Assembly (NCBI GenBank): GCA_017963105.1
Contig: JAGCTY010000058.1
Location: 1-42,668 of the forward strand
Length of the DNA stretch: 42,668 nucleotides
Source: Lentisphaeria bacterium
GTDB lineage: Bacteria; Verrucomicrobiota; Lentisphaeria; Victivallales; UBA1829
Reading direction: 5' to 3'
Part shown: positions 1 to 8,349 of the stretch, in pieces
How positions within the stretch are numbered: position 1 is the stretch's first letter
Layout of the letters: each line of letters opens with the position of its first letter
Position numbers and translations under genes: made by a program
Notes under the pieces: model-generated
Database searches by the model: none
The model's input: only the letters and a program-made list of their open reading frames with translations
What the model was told of the DNA's origin: nothing

Positions 1-108
1 ATCATTGAAAATTACAAAAACAGGATGTATATTCTTGACCAACTCGTGAACTACGAAGTCAATGTCGAATCAGTCATGGAACGGAATTCCCATTCCATGA
101 CTCGTTGA
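1..108 (+). CDS. 3' end of an unidentified plus-strand gene (partial)
   Basis: The first reading frame is open from the window edge to a TGA at 106-108 and gives 35 residues ending in SHSMTR. The composition is AT-rich like the island to its right, and it converges on the methyltransferase gene that ends at 242. The fragment is too short to identify. A restriction- or repair-type gene would fit the neighbourhood, but nothing in these residues shows it. The 133 bases between 109 and 241 show no convincing gene. Confidence 0.45.
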   Translation: MIENYKNRMYILDQLVNYEVNVESVMERNSHSMTR

Positions 109-241
109 CAAATGCCAGCTCCGGACAGATGGCCTTATTTTTCCTCAACACCCTTTGTGCCACTACCTAAAAATGGCTTCATGACTTACTTAAAACACGC
201 GTTTCTCGACAAAAAAGAGTTGAAGTTCTGCATGCTAAAAC

Positions 242-1831
242 TTATTGTCTTTCCCACGCTGGAACAAGAGCCCACATTCCTGACTTTGAGTAAGGATGAT
301 CCATTCTCCCAATTTTCAACTCATTAAGAATAGCTATGGCAACAAAAGCATTATATGATCCCATTGGAAAATCCGAAGGAAAGCTGATTTGCAAATTGCG
401 TTCAGATACGATTTCCTGTTGCCGGAACAGTTCTACCGCTTTCATAATAGAATCTATTTCAATACAGTACCGTTCTCTTTGACATGTATAATAAATCTTA
501 TTGGTTTCATGTCCTTTTATGTAAATGTGTTCTTCAGCAGAATAAGGAAACATATAATGCGATGACATATAAACAACAATCATCCTACGCAATTCCTTAT
601 TAGATGGAAGAACTGTCAGAACTTTGGTTGAGGAGAGATGCTCTTCTTCAGAGAAAAGATACTCTGTATCCGCTACTTCATAGGGTATACCCGCAAAAGT
701 CTTTAAGATATGCTCAAAAATTATTTTTGCTCCCAACGTCGGAACAGCCATTCCTATTTGTTTCCGGACCTTTTCCGTAGTGCCTTTGAAAACGAAATCG
801 TCTGGGAACGTCTGTATTCTCGCTTTTTCTCTATTTGTTAAAGATCTGTGTTCACACCAGTGATAAACATGTGTCCCGCCGCCGCCACTCCCAGTAATCG
901 TGTATGCTGGGCGGTTCGCTTGGAGACGCTTATAAATGTGGCTCATTTTCGCACGTTTGCAATGTAACATGGAGTTTTCAATCATCTCTTTAATCTCAAC
1001 ATCAGATTTGTTGGAAAACTCGGATTCATACCATGATACTTTTTGGAGAACACTACGGCGATCTTGTTCAGACATAGCCAGCAATTCTTCTAAAAACCAA
1101 GCATTTTTCCATGGAGGAGTCAGCTTCAGACGATTAACGACTGTTGCATCCATGCGCTGATGCTCCATATTTGCAGCGTTCTCTGGAATATTACGCAAAG
1201 CTTCTTCCGCGGTTTTATACTGGCTGGGATCCGGTGTTGTCTGACGGGGAACTTGAAATTTTAAGCCTAAATCTGATCTGATTCCGACAATAATAAATCT
1301 GTGGCGATACTGTGGTACGCCATATTCCTCAAAACGATACAAATTAGCTGTGATAGTATAGCCCATACCTGCATGCTTCAGATCTTTCAGTATTTTCTGA
1401 AAAGCTTTTCCTCCATCTGCAGAATTGATTCCACTAACGTTTTCTGCAACAAACCAAAGAGGATTTGTCTGTTCTATGACACGGACTCCGGCCCGATACA
1501 AAGACCCATATTTCCCCCCCAATCCGGTTTGGTCTCCAACGAGACTGAAATCATTGCAGGGAAACCCGAAAGCTAAAGCATTGATATCCTTTTGTTCGGG
1601 AGTCATATTCTCTACGAACTCCGTAGCATCGACACAAATACCTTCGCCGCCGAAACGTGCGGCTACATTGTCCTGGTATGTTCTAATCGCATCCGGATCC
1701 TTGTCAACTCCCCAAACATGTCTTATGTTGTAAACTGTGCCGTCAACCCCTCTGATCGGATGTTCCCCGGCCAGTCCTGCCCCAAGCGCCATTCCTCCGG
1801 GACCGCAAAAAAGCTCTCCAAGCCGGAACAT
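242..1831 (-). CDS. DNA (cytosine-5) methyltransferase with C-terminal extension
   Basis: This enzyme transfers a methyl group from S-adenosylmethionine to carbon 5 of cytosine in a specific DNA site. Motif I is at residues 7-14 (LFCGPGGM). The catalytic Pro-Cys is at 91-92 (GFPCNDFS), the ENV motif at 130-132 (AENVSGI) and the QxRxR motif at 174-178 (QYRHR). The late motifs are at 332-348 (NREKARIQTFPDDF) and 360-375 (GMAVPTLGAKIIFEHI). All catalytic residues are present. About 150 residues (roughly 380-529) follow the last conserved motif, which is long for a Dcm-type enzyme and may be an interaction domain. It is the last gene of a four-gene operon, starting one base after the stop of its upstream neighbour. 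In this context it probably protects the host DNA while the partner genes act on unmodified DNA. The AT-rich composition suggests transfer. Confidence 0.95.
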   Translation of the reverse strand: MFRLGELFCGPGGMALGAGLAGEHPIRGVDGTVYNIRHVWGVDKDPDAIRTYQDNVAARFGGEGICVDATEFVENMTPEQKDINALAFGFPCNDFSLVGDQTGLGGKYGSLYRAGVRVIEQTNPLWFVAENVSGINSADGGKAFQKILKDLKHAGMGYTITANLYRFEEYGVPQYRHRFIIVGIRSDLGLKFQVPRQTTPDPSQYKTAEEALRNIPENAANMEHQRMDATVVNRLKLTPPWKNAWFLEELLAMSEQDRRSVLQKVSWYESEFSNKSDVEIKEMIENSMLHCKRAKMSHIYKRLQANRPAYTITGSGGGGTHVYHWCEHRSLTNREKARIQTFPDDFVFKGTTEKVRKQIGMAVPTLGAKIIFEHILKTFAGIPYEVADTEYLFSEEEHLSSTKVLTVLPSNKELRRMIVVYMSSHYMFPYSAEEHIYIKGHETNKIYYTCQRERYCIEIDSIMKAVELFRQQEIVSERNLQISFPSDFPMGSYNAFVAIAILNELKIGRMDHPYSKSGMWALVPAWERQ

Positions 1832-1832
1832 A

Positions 1833-2600
1833 TTATCCTCGCAACATGCTTCTTATGAAAGCATCTATTTTATTTCTCAGAACAGTCTTATCCATCGTAT
1901 CCAGAAAATATGTTCCGCCAAGACGATTGATATACTTTCCAAGTTCTTGAATGACCTTGCGTCCGCCGTGTTCCCGAATTTCTGACATATAAACAGCCAA
2001 CACTTCAAGACAAATTCTTAACATTTGCGAGCTCTTTCCAAAAGTGCGTTCCAGCAAAGCTGCCTGTGTGTCCTGATACTCCAAAAGCGTTTTGGTTAAA
2101 GCAAAGGGATCCTGCGTATTGTGTGGATCATACGTCAAGTTACCAAACCACCACAGTCTCGCAATTCCGTTTCGGATTAAGGATCGGCTGTTTCCATCAG
2201 AAGATAAAAAATAGCGGTCTTTTATTTGATTAATCCTTTTTTGAAGATTGCTACTCAACTCGTCAGAAGCCTCGTCAGTATAGTCTTTTTCCCAGCGGAC
2301 ACGCATATAGTTCCAATACTCTATATGTGTTAAATGAGTCCAAAGCCTTTGGTCCATTGCCTGTTGCGGAGTTAAAACCATTAAGGCCGGGTACAATAAT
2401 TTAACATTTTCAAAATCGTTTTCCGCCTTAGGTGATTCGATCAGTTTCGGGAGAGAAACATCTATTCCAGTTTCCGCATCAAAGGGTTCGTCGAAAAACT
2501 CATCAAGCCATGAGGCTTCGTTGGTATAGCGCTGGATGTTTTCCCCGATCTTGCTCTGAAGACGTTCACAAGGGGTTGTTAAAAGATATTTTAATTTCAT
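1833..2600 (-). CDS. DUF6339-like protein of the methyltransferase operon
   Basis: The protein has 255 residues. It starts at ATG 2600, which overlaps the upstream stop as ATGA (2597-2600), with GGAGAAGAAG just upstream. The longer frame to 2630 has an arginine run and no ribosome site and is rejected. There is no signal peptide or membrane segment, so it should be cytoplasmic. From memory of the family, the signatures RLWTHLTHIEYWNYMRVRW (about residues 90-110) and RNGIARLWWFGNLTYD (about 140-155) resemble DUF6339, a family of unknown activity found beside DNA methyltransferases. No nuclease, helicase or ATPase motif is visible. It is translationally coupled to the gene before it and is followed after one base by the methyltransferase, so the products are probably made in fixed proportion and may form a complex. 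The family assignment is by eye and needs a profile search. Confidence 0.7.
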   Translation of the reverse strand: MKLKYLLTTPCERLQSKIGENIQRYTNEASWLDEFFDEPFDAETGIDVSLPKLIESPKAENDFENVKLLYPALMVLTPQQAMDQRLWTHLTHIEYWNYMRVRWEKDYTDEASDELSSNLQKRINQIKDRYFLSSDGNSRSLIRNGIARLWWFGNLTYDPHNTQDPFALTKTLLEYQDTQAALLERTFGKSSQMLRICLEVLAVYMSEIREHGGRKVIQELGKYINRLGGTYFLDTMDKTVLRNKIDAFIRSMLRG

Positions 2601-3481
2601 TCTTCTTCTCCTTCGCCAGGACGATTCCATTTGTTCATAACTTCGTCAACACACCGGGTTATTGGCGCGTCAAGCAATCTCTGAGCAAGTGCAAATGGCG
2701 ACTGTTTTCTTTCACGAATATCATTTGCAAGGTCTAAGCTATCCGCTTTGGCTTTAATTGCCCCGAACCATTTATAAAGCCCGTATTCCTCCTCATAATC
2801 TTGCCACTCGCTTATGATAGAGACCAAAATCGGAAGAAAGATAACATTCTCGAGCGTTGTTGTTGGGGTATTCTTTTTTGCTTTTTGGAGTATCATATAT
2901 TTGTCATAAACAACTCTTGAAATTTTAACTTGAATTTTGTCGCTATGCCAATTAATGACCGTCAGCGGTTCATTTTGCTTCATATCATCATCCGCGACGA
3001 TTGAAATAAAAGAATCGATTTTTTGGAGAGAGTCATACTCTTTCTCCGCAATAAAACTATAAGTGTCAGAGACAGCTAAGATGTCTCCACATTCAATGTC
3101 AAAAGCGGCGTTACCGTAATCTGAATGCTGAGAAGTATTTTGATAATGCAACTGTTGTGTGGCAGAAACAATGAGAGTTAGATCTACATGCCCGGACAAT
3201 TCCTCGGTCGGAATCTCAATTGTTTCATCGAAAGATGCAATCTCTTTTGCCTTGCGATAAAAGTTTGCTGTACAGCAAACAAAAACAAATATTTTGGCTT
3301 TTCCGTCTTTAATTAGACTTTCAATTGTCTCATTTTTGAATGTGGCATGGATGTCTATCACATACTTGTTTGCTTCAGGTCTGATATTACCATCAGAACA
3401 AACAAAATCGAAAACACCCTCAACATCGTCATATCCAGGACGAAGAACCGGATGAAGATAGGATTTGTCAATTAAGTTCAT
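2597..3481 (-). CDS. Unknown protein of the ATPase/methyltransferase operon
   Basis: This 294-residue protein is not recognised. It starts at ATG 3481, 14 bases inside the end of the upstream ATPase gene, and its stop overlaps the next start (ATGA, 2597-2600). It has no signal peptide and no clear transmembrane helix. The N-terminal two thirds alternates short hydrophobic strands with charged turns (for example DLTLIVSATQQLHY and KIFVFVCCTANFYRKAKE), which suggests a beta-rich fold. The C-terminal third is helical and charged (ISEWQDYEEEYGLYKWFGAI, then a region ending in an acidic GEGEEE tail). No PD-(D/E)XK, HNH or other nuclease motif stands out. Its position between the ATPase and the DUF6339-like gene, with overlaps on both sides, suggests a structural or target-recognition partner in one complex. 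Confidence 0.75.
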   Translation of the reverse strand: MNLIDKSYLHPVLRPGYDDVEGVFDFVCSDGNIRPEANKYVIDIHATFKNETIESLIKDGKAKIFVFVCCTANFYRKAKEIASFDETIEIPTEELSGHVDLTLIVSATQQLHYQNTSQHSDYGNAAFDIECGDILAVSDTYSFIAEKEYDSLQKIDSFISIVADDDMKQNEPLTVINWHSDKIQVKISRVVYDKYMILQKAKKNTPTTTLENVIFLPILVSIISEWQDYEEEYGLYKWFGAIKAKADSLDLANDIRERKQSPFALAQRLLDAPITRCVDEVMNKWNRPGEGEEE

Positions 3482-5399
3482 AACCGATCACCTCTACTGA
3501 AAAATGTTCACTGTCTCGTGTTTTTGCATATATTTTGGACGTTGTGTCGGGACTTATCGAAATATGAACAATCTTTCCATTCTGCACAGAAAGCTCACAG
3601 GCATCGGTCCTCGCCGCAGTTATTTCAAGTTCTTCCGAGTCCTCTTCTCCCGAGGCCAGGAGCAATAGATCCCCATGGAACTCTTTGTGTGTTTTCAAGA
3701 TCAGGACATACTCATCTTTCTGTACAAAGCCCCTTGTAACGAACTTGATTTTTCTTGCACTGCCGATTTTTCTGCTTCCGGGAGCGCCGCCGTCTTCTCC
3801 GTTTGGAACGGGATCTATACTTTTTTCTCCATTATGCCCATGACCTTGAGGCGGGTTGACAACACTGTTCCCCTCGCCGTTTTCTCCATTCTCTTCGGTT
3901 TCTCCGTCATATGATGCTGGCGGTGGAACATCGGTAAATCGTTTTTGTTTTGTAGCAACGATCTTGGAGACTTTTATTTTTTTGATCGAAGACGTAAATC
4001 CATTGTGGTTCTTTTCCGTGTCTTCCTCTTGTGCCTCGTTTCCCGAAGGTGTGCTATCTTTGGGAGGATCAGGATTATTAAAAAGTCTTCCGACATCCTC
4101 CAGGTCGGTTTCACCCGTATAAATCTTCCCTGCTTGTTCAAGGATTTTATTCTTAACCCACCTTTTGAATGCACTAAGGACTTCTTTCCGTCCGCGCTCA
4201 GACAATGTGTTGTCATCACCATTCGATCTTCCTGAATCCCATCTGTTATGTTCCGGTGGCTCCATGTTTTTCAGAATCCTGTTTCCTTCTGGAGAAAGAC
4301 AAGAAAAAAGACCAACAAAACCAATCCCCTCCAGCCCCCATTTGCTGGAAATAGATTGTATTTTCATTCTGCTCGCCCGCGTACATACGAGTTCCGGTCT
4401 GGCATCGTCTGTCAATAAAAAGTAGAGTTCACACTCCCCCAGTCTACCGACTTTTTCCTTCGCATATACTTTATCAGAACTTTCCATACACTGCATAAAC
4501 ATTTTCAGGCCTTCATCTTTCGCCATATATTCCGCCAAGTTATCTTTCGTAATATCTTCATTGCCAATAATAAAACAAATCTTCCCGAAATAAATAGCTG
4601 GCCAGAAGTTTTCCAAAACTGCATGTTTTAATTTTGCCTGCATCGTTATCAGGTCATAGCCTTCCATATAACTGAAAGCCAACACAAAAATAGATGTTCC
4701 GGATTTTTCCTTTTCCCGGCAAAACAATTTAGGAATTCTTTCATGGTCACGGATGCTCAGAATTTCAGTTCCGTCTTCCTCTATATCTCCATAATATCCG
4801 ATTCCCTGAGTCTCTTTCCCCTCTTGGTCCAGGTGAGTCATATTATAACAAACACCGCGGAAAGCATAATCTCCTTCTGGTGTAAGCGAAGAATAAAACA
4901 CCGTTCGCCACGCAGAAACTGCAAATGGTGCACTTTTCCCAATACCAAATCCTCCAGCATTTTCAACACTTTTATTGCATTCCCCAGCTGACATCACCAG
5001 CGCATGCCACGCGCTTCCTCGTTCTTTATCCTCTCCGTGAAGTCCAGTGGTATTGTAGTCGGAAATCTCAAGAACTGGAATTTTCTCCTGATCAAAAAAC
5101 TCAAGTGCTTTGTTACTGAATTTGTACTCCTGTGAGTCTTCGTGATTCCAATACTCTTTGCAATGGATAAACGCCTCCCGAAGGTCATTAATTCCCGGGA
5201 TATTATCTTTGGGAATCTCGTGAAACCTGAAAACCAGTTTAGCCGGAGCCTCTCCAATTCTAGCATCCAAGGAATTCTGAGCACATTCCCTTGCCAGTTT
5301 GCCCCATGGATCAGATTTGAATGTTTCGATCCCGGCATTATTTAAGCCGGAACTGCAACCGCCATTGAGACGAGGAAATTTAAAACAAGCATTACCCAT
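3468..5399 (-). CDS. GHKL-type (MutL/MORC-like) ATPase, first gene of the island operon
   Basis: This 643-residue protein binds and probably hydrolyses ATP in a GHKL fold. The N-box is at 38-46 (ECAQNSLDA). The second motif is DYNTTG at 114-119 and the glycine-rich lid is GGFGIGKSA at 149-157, followed by PFAVSAWRTVFYSS. A middle domain runs to about residue 450. It is followed by an acidic, Gly/Asn/Pro-rich, probably disordered stretch (about 455-560) and a C-terminal domain of about 90 residues. The start is ATG 5399 with AAGGGA eight bases upstream; a TTG two codons earlier is less likely. GHKL ATPases of the MutL/MORC type are known to occur in restriction-modification-like operons with cytosine methyltransferases (work of Iyer, Abhiman and Aravind). 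By analogy this ATPase would clamp or move on DNA, or act as the switch of the system. That role is inferred. Confidence 0.85.
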   Translation of the reverse strand: MGNACFKFPRLNGGCSSGLNNAGIETFKSDPWGKLARECAQNSLDARIGEAPAKLVFRFHEIPKDNIPGINDLREAFIHCKEYWNHEDSQEYKFSNKALEFFDQEKIPVLEISDYNTTGLHGEDKERGSAWHALVMSAGECNKSVENAGGFGIGKSAPFAVSAWRTVFYSSLTPEGDYAFRGVCYNMTHLDQEGKETQGIGYYGDIEEDGTEILSIRDHERIPKLFCREKEKSGTSIFVLAFSYMEGYDLITMQAKLKHAVLENFWPAIYFGKICFIIGNEDITKDNLAEYMAKDEGLKMFMQCMESSDKVYAKEKVGRLGECELYFLLTDDARPELVCTRASRMKIQSISSKWGLEGIGFVGLFSCLSPEGNRILKNMEPPEHNRWDSGRSNGDDNTLSERGRKEVLSAFKRWVKNKILEQAGKIYTGETDLEDVGRLFNNPDPPKDSTPSGNEAQEEDTEKNHNGFTSSIKKIKVSKIVATKQKRFTDVPPPASYDGETEENGENGEGNSVVNPPQGHGHNGEKSIDPVPNGEDGGAPGSRKIGSARKIKFVTRGFVQKDEYVLILKTHKEFHGDLLLLASGEEDSEELEITAARTDACELSVQNGKIVHISISPDTTSKIYAKTRDSEHFSVEVIGYELN

Positions 5400-5472
5400 A
5401 ATCAAGTCCCTTTCAATGTTCTGTCCTCTAGAAATGGACTGCTTTCCAGTTGTATTAATTGTTTTTATGAAT

Positions 5473-5500
5473 ACTATAGCAGGCTTTATCTAGTTGTCAA
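5473..5500 (-). promoter_or_regulatory. Sigma70 promoter of the island operon
   Basis: Read on the minus strand, a perfect -35 TTGACA (plus positions 5495-5500) is followed after 16 bases by TATAGT (5473-5478). This is about 70 bases before the ATPase start codon and should drive all four genes. No operator-like inverted repeat overlaps it. Confidence 0.75.
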
Positions 5501-5803
5501 GTCAGATTCCAAGAAAAAGATTTAGAAGGATGTCTGTTCGGGATATATAAGTGAGATAAATAAGATTGAAAAGATGACCGATGAATGTCCCTTCGGGGGT
5601 CGCTACGCTCCTCGGTGGCCTCGCTTGCGCTCGGCGACAAATTAACTGACCGCGAGACGCGGAAGGACAAGTCCTTCACTGCGGTTGTGCTTGGCTCCGC
5701 TCAAGCACGTAGGACGCGTCCGGGGCGCGAACAGAGGAGTCTTTTTTTGATGTGGAGACTTGTTTCCCTCATTGTCCCCTGTCATGCGCTGGGCGGAAAG
5801 GAA
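5501..5803. repeat. Palindrome-rich noncoding segment at the island boundary
   Basis: No gene is supported here. Between 5580 and 5740 three inverted repeats occur close together. GAAGGAC pairs with GTCCTTC (5662-5668 with 5671-5677, two-base loop). GTGCTTG pairs with CAAGCAC (5687-5693 with 5702-5708). GGACGCGTCC (5712-5721) is a perfect 10-base palindrome. A preceding stretch (about 5598-5640) repeats a CGCT(A/T)(C/G)CGCTC-like pattern. The segment lies exactly where base composition changes from the AT-rich island to the GC-rich chromosome, so it may be a mobile-element remnant, an insertion scar or a REP-like element. No transposase or target duplication was seen. Confidence 0.5.
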
Positions 5804-6334
5804 TCAGGGTTCGCTTTCGCTCAGGATGCAGATGTCGGGGAGGTTGCGGTAGAGTTCGTCGGAGTCCATGCCGCAGCCGACGAGGTATTGCGGCGGGGCG
5901 CGGAATCCGAACCAGTCGGGCTTCGCTTTCTTCTGTTCGGGCGGGATGTCCTTGTCGATCAGGACGCAGGTTCGGCAGGAGGCGGCGCCGTCCGCCAGGA
6001 TCATTTTCCGGAGTTCGGCGAGCGTAAACCCTGTGTCGAGAATGTCGTCGATCAGGAGGACATGGCGGTCCTTCACGTCGAGTTTCAGGCGGCCTCGCAT
6101 CGTAAGCTGTCCGGTCGAAGCATGGTGCACGTAGGAGCCGGCGGGGAGGGAATCCACGCGCACGGGCAGATCGACATGGCGCAACAGGTCGGCGGCGAAG
6201 AAGAATCCGCCGTTCATGATGATGACGGCGGTGAGTTCCTTCCCGGCGTAGGCGCGGAAGATGTCGGCGGCAAGTTCCTCGACGCGGCGGAGGATCGTCT
6301 GCGCGTCGTAAAGAGTGGTGAGTTTGACGGGCAT
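5804..6334 (-). CDS. hpt: Hypoxanthine phosphoribosyltransferase
   Basis: This 176-residue cytoplasmic enzyme would convert hypoxanthine (and probably guanine) plus PRPP to IMP or GMP in purine salvage. The PRPP-binding signature HVLLIDDILDTGFT is in the middle. The upstream family motif VIIMNGGFFFAADLL and the C-terminal DWFGFRAP...YLVGCGMD region with its Asp-rich end are also present. Length matches the family. The start is ATG 6334 (MPVKLTTLYD); an open frame continues upstream to 6577 but runs antisense-like through rfaE2. It is eight bases downstream of rfaE2 and is the last gene of the lon-lolA-tadE-rfaE2-hpt operon. No clear rho-independent terminator follows it. The link to the envelope genes upstream is probably positional only. 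Confidence 0.93.
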   Translation of the reverse strand: MPVKLTTLYDAQTILRRVEELAADIFRAYAGKELTAVIIMNGGFFFAADLLRHVDLPVRVDSLPAGSYVHHASTGQLTMRGRLKLDVKDRHVLLIDDILDTGFTLAELRKMILADGAASCRTCVLIDKDIPPEQKKAKPDWFGFRAPPQYLVGCGMDSDELYRNLPDICILSESEP

Positions 6335-6342
6335 CGGGGGGA

Positions 6343-6855
6343 TCAGGCTCCTTTTTCGGCGGCTTTTTTGAGGGTTCCCGTGGTGGAATAGCCGGGGACA
6401 AACGAAATGAAACGGATTTCGGATTTGGCGTCGAGCAGCGCGGCGCGTTCGGAGGGGTCGAGGGATTCGACCGTGTAGTCGCCGCCCTTCGCATAAACGT
6501 CGGGTTTCAGCGCGGCGAGCTCGCGGTCGCAGCGGGACGAACGGAAAATGACCACGCCGTCGACGAACTCCAGGCACGCCAGCAGGAACGCGCGGTCGGA
6601 TTCCTGATTGACGGGGCGCGTCGAGCCCTTCAGCGCGCGGACGGAATCGTCGCTGTTGATGAGTACGAAAAGCGCGTCAGCAAGGGAGCGCGCCTGCATG
6701 AGGTATTCGGCGTGTCCGCGGTGGAGCAGGTCGAAACAGCCGTTCGTGACGGCGAGTCTGCGGCCTTCGGCGGCGAGCTTATTGCGGGCCTCGACGGCCT
6801 GTTCCAGCGTCATGACTTTGGCATGGGGATCGTTCAAATCATTCACCTCTTTCAT
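6343..6855 (-). CDS. rfaE2: D-glycero-beta-D-manno-heptose 1-phosphate adenylyltransferase (RfaE2/HldE C-domain type)
   Basis: This 170-residue protein would transfer AMP from ATP to heptose-1-phosphate, giving ADP-heptose for lipopolysaccharide inner core synthesis. The nucleotidyltransferase signature TNGCFDLLHRGH lies at 37-48, with the HxGH motif at 45-48. The later family regions VLINSDDSVRALKG and KPDVYAKGGDYTVE are also present. It is the stand-alone C-terminal half of HldE, without the sugar-kinase domain, which must be encoded elsewhere. The start ATG (6853-6855) lies 17 bases inside the end of the upstream TadE-like gene. Its presence implies an outer membrane with heptose-containing LPS. 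Confidence 0.93.
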   Translation of the reverse strand: MKEVNDLNDPHAKVMTLEQAVEARNKLAAEGRRLAVTNGCFDLLHRGHAEYLMQARSLADALFVLINSDDSVRALKGSTRPVNQESDRAFLLACLEFVDGVVIFRSSRCDRELAALKPDVYAKGGDYTVESLDPSERAALLDAKSEIRFISFVPGYSTTGTLKKAAEKGA

Positions 6856-7435
6856 CGGAAAGGTCCTTGTGGGCCGGCATGAAAACGGTATCCTCGACCC
6901 GGGTATTCCCGACGCCGAAGAGCCAGCGGACGGCGGATTCGAGCGAGCCGATGTTGTGGTCGCGGAGCGAATTCGTGGTTCGGGTGTCGCCGGAGGCCAG
7001 GCTCGCGGCGTTCACGAACATGTTGGCGTCCTGGAGCGAGGCGAAATCGCTGCCGAGGGTCGAGGAGGACGGCGGATTCGTGAGGACCACCTCGCCGGAG
7101 TTGTCGGTCAGCTGGCCTTTGAACAGCGCGCCGTCGCCCGCGGAACCGAGCACGGGATGGTCGTCCGTCGTGAACGGGATCTCGTCCGTGCCGTAGTCCC
7201 AGTAGCGGATGCTTTCGCCGCCCTGCGAGGAAACGCCGCTCGAACTCTTCCGGTCGGCCTCCTCGCGGGCGCGTATGAGCATCGTCACGCGGTCCGAGCT
7301 GAGCGCGGCGACCAGCAGGAAGCCGATGAACGCGGCCAGGATCGCGACGAGCGAGACCGTGAGCTCGGCGAAAGCCTGACCGGATTCGCCGCGCCGCAGT
7401 CCGCGCCTCATGGTCCCGACCGTACGGAAGCTCAT
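6839..7435 (-). CDS. TadE-like pseudopilin-type membrane protein
   Basis: This 198-residue protein has a basic N-terminus followed by GESGQAFAELTVSLVAILAA and one hydrophobic helix (about residues 22-47), the layout of TadE/TadG-type proteins. Glu24 sits where the conserved Glu of prepilin-like helices is expected. The rest is a soluble, probably extracytoplasmic region rich in Ser, Gly, Asp and Asn with no further known motif. Its start overlaps the stop of the LolA-like gene (ATGA, 7432-7435) and its end overlaps rfaE2. No Tad assembly ATPase, platform or prepilin peptidase gene is in the window, so its partners are unknown. The family call rests on the N-terminal helix. Confidence 0.7.
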   Translation of the reverse strand: MSFRTVGTMRRGLRRGESGQAFAELTVSLVAILAAFIGFLLVAALSSDRVTMLIRAREEADRKSSSGVSSQGGESIRYWDYGTDEIPFTTDDHPVLGSAGDGALFKGQLTDNSGEVVLTNPPSSSTLGSDFASLQDANMFVNAASLASGDTRTTNSLRDHNIGSLESAVRWLFGVGNTRVEDTVFMPAHKDLSDERGE

Positions 7436-8349
7436 TTTCTGTCTTCCTTGTCCGTGGTTTTATCCTTGCCGGCATCCGCGTCCGCCGCCGGTGCGGAAGC
7501 CGCGGGCGTTTCGTCGTCCTTCGAGAGGAAGAGGTCGAGGGGAGCCTTCGCCTCCTCCACGCGTCCGGCGTCGCGCTTGTCGAACTCGACGCGGGTGCGC
7601 CAATCCTGGCCGAACAGGAAAAGCTCCTGCACGACGTAGAAATCGTTTTCCTTCTTGACGCCGCCGAGCTCAAGCTCGCGGTACGGCTTCGTCCTGTCGT
7701 CCGGGAGCGTGCGGAACCAGTGCGCTTTCAGCGGGAAGAAGTATTCCGTGCTCAGCCAGACGCGCACATAGTCGTTCTCGCCGCCCTTCAGCACGAACAC
7801 GCGGCAGTCGATCATCTTCACGCTCTCCGGCTTCTCCTCGCGCACCAGGTCGCGGTAAAGGAACCCGAGCGTGAGGTCGGACGGCATGATGCCGTACAGG
7901 GAAAGGCGCGTCCTGTCCTTGTCCGGGACGTCGGTCTCCTGCGTGAAGACGGGCGGCGTGTCGAACGTCTGCCCCAGCTCGTAGTATTCGTTTCCGGCGA
8001 ACACGAGCTGCGCGATCACGCGTTTCGGGGTGAAACGGATGCCGACGCGGATCGTGTCCTTGACCGCGCTGGACCCGCTGCGGCGGTGCGTGGCGGTCCC
8101 CTCCATCTTCGCCCAGGATTCGCCGGCGGGGGCGCGGCGCGCCATGCGGAGGAAGGCTTCGGCGGAAATTTTCGCGGGGTCCTGCTCCGCGGCCTCGGGG
8201 AAGAGCGCCTGAAGGACCTCGGCGGGAAGCTCCTTCTGCGGTTCGGACTGCTTCGGCGCGGATTCGTCTGCGGCGCACGCGAACGACGCGGCCGCCAGAC
8301 ACAGCAGGGAACAAAGGATCAAACGGGGAGAAATATGGATCATGGTCAT
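7432..8349 (-). CDS. Secreted LolA-like (outer-membrane lipoprotein-sorting type) protein
   Basis: This 305-residue protein has a clear signal peptide (about residues 1-26, ending FACAADES). A mature domain of about 220 residues follows, with strands such as DTIRVGIRFTPKRVIAQLVF, YVRVWLSTEYFFPLKAHWF and FYVVQELFLFGQDWRTRVEF. This pattern resembles LolA/LppX-fold proteins, which carry lipids or lipoproteins across the periplasm. The C-terminus is an Ala/Asp/Lys-rich tail. Its start overlaps the lon stop (8346-8349, ATGA). An alternative in-frame ATG lies six bases in (8343). The fold assignment is tentative. The tight link to the TadE-like gene suggests a joint role at the envelope. Confidence 0.65.
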   Translation of the reverse strand: MTMIHISPRLILCSLLCLAAASFACAADESAPKQSEPQKELPAEVLQALFPEAAEQDPAKISAEAFLRMARRAPAGESWAKMEGTATHRRSGSSAVKDTIRVGIRFTPKRVIAQLVFAGNEYYELGQTFDTPPVFTQETDVPDKDRTRLSLYGIMPSDLTLGFLYRDLVREEKPESVKMIDCRVFVLKGGENDYVRVWLSTEYFFPLKAHWFRTLPDDRTKPYRELELGGVKKENDFYVVQELFLFGQDWRTRVEFDKRDAGRVEEAKAPLDLFLSKDDETPAASAPAADADAGKDKTTDKEDRK

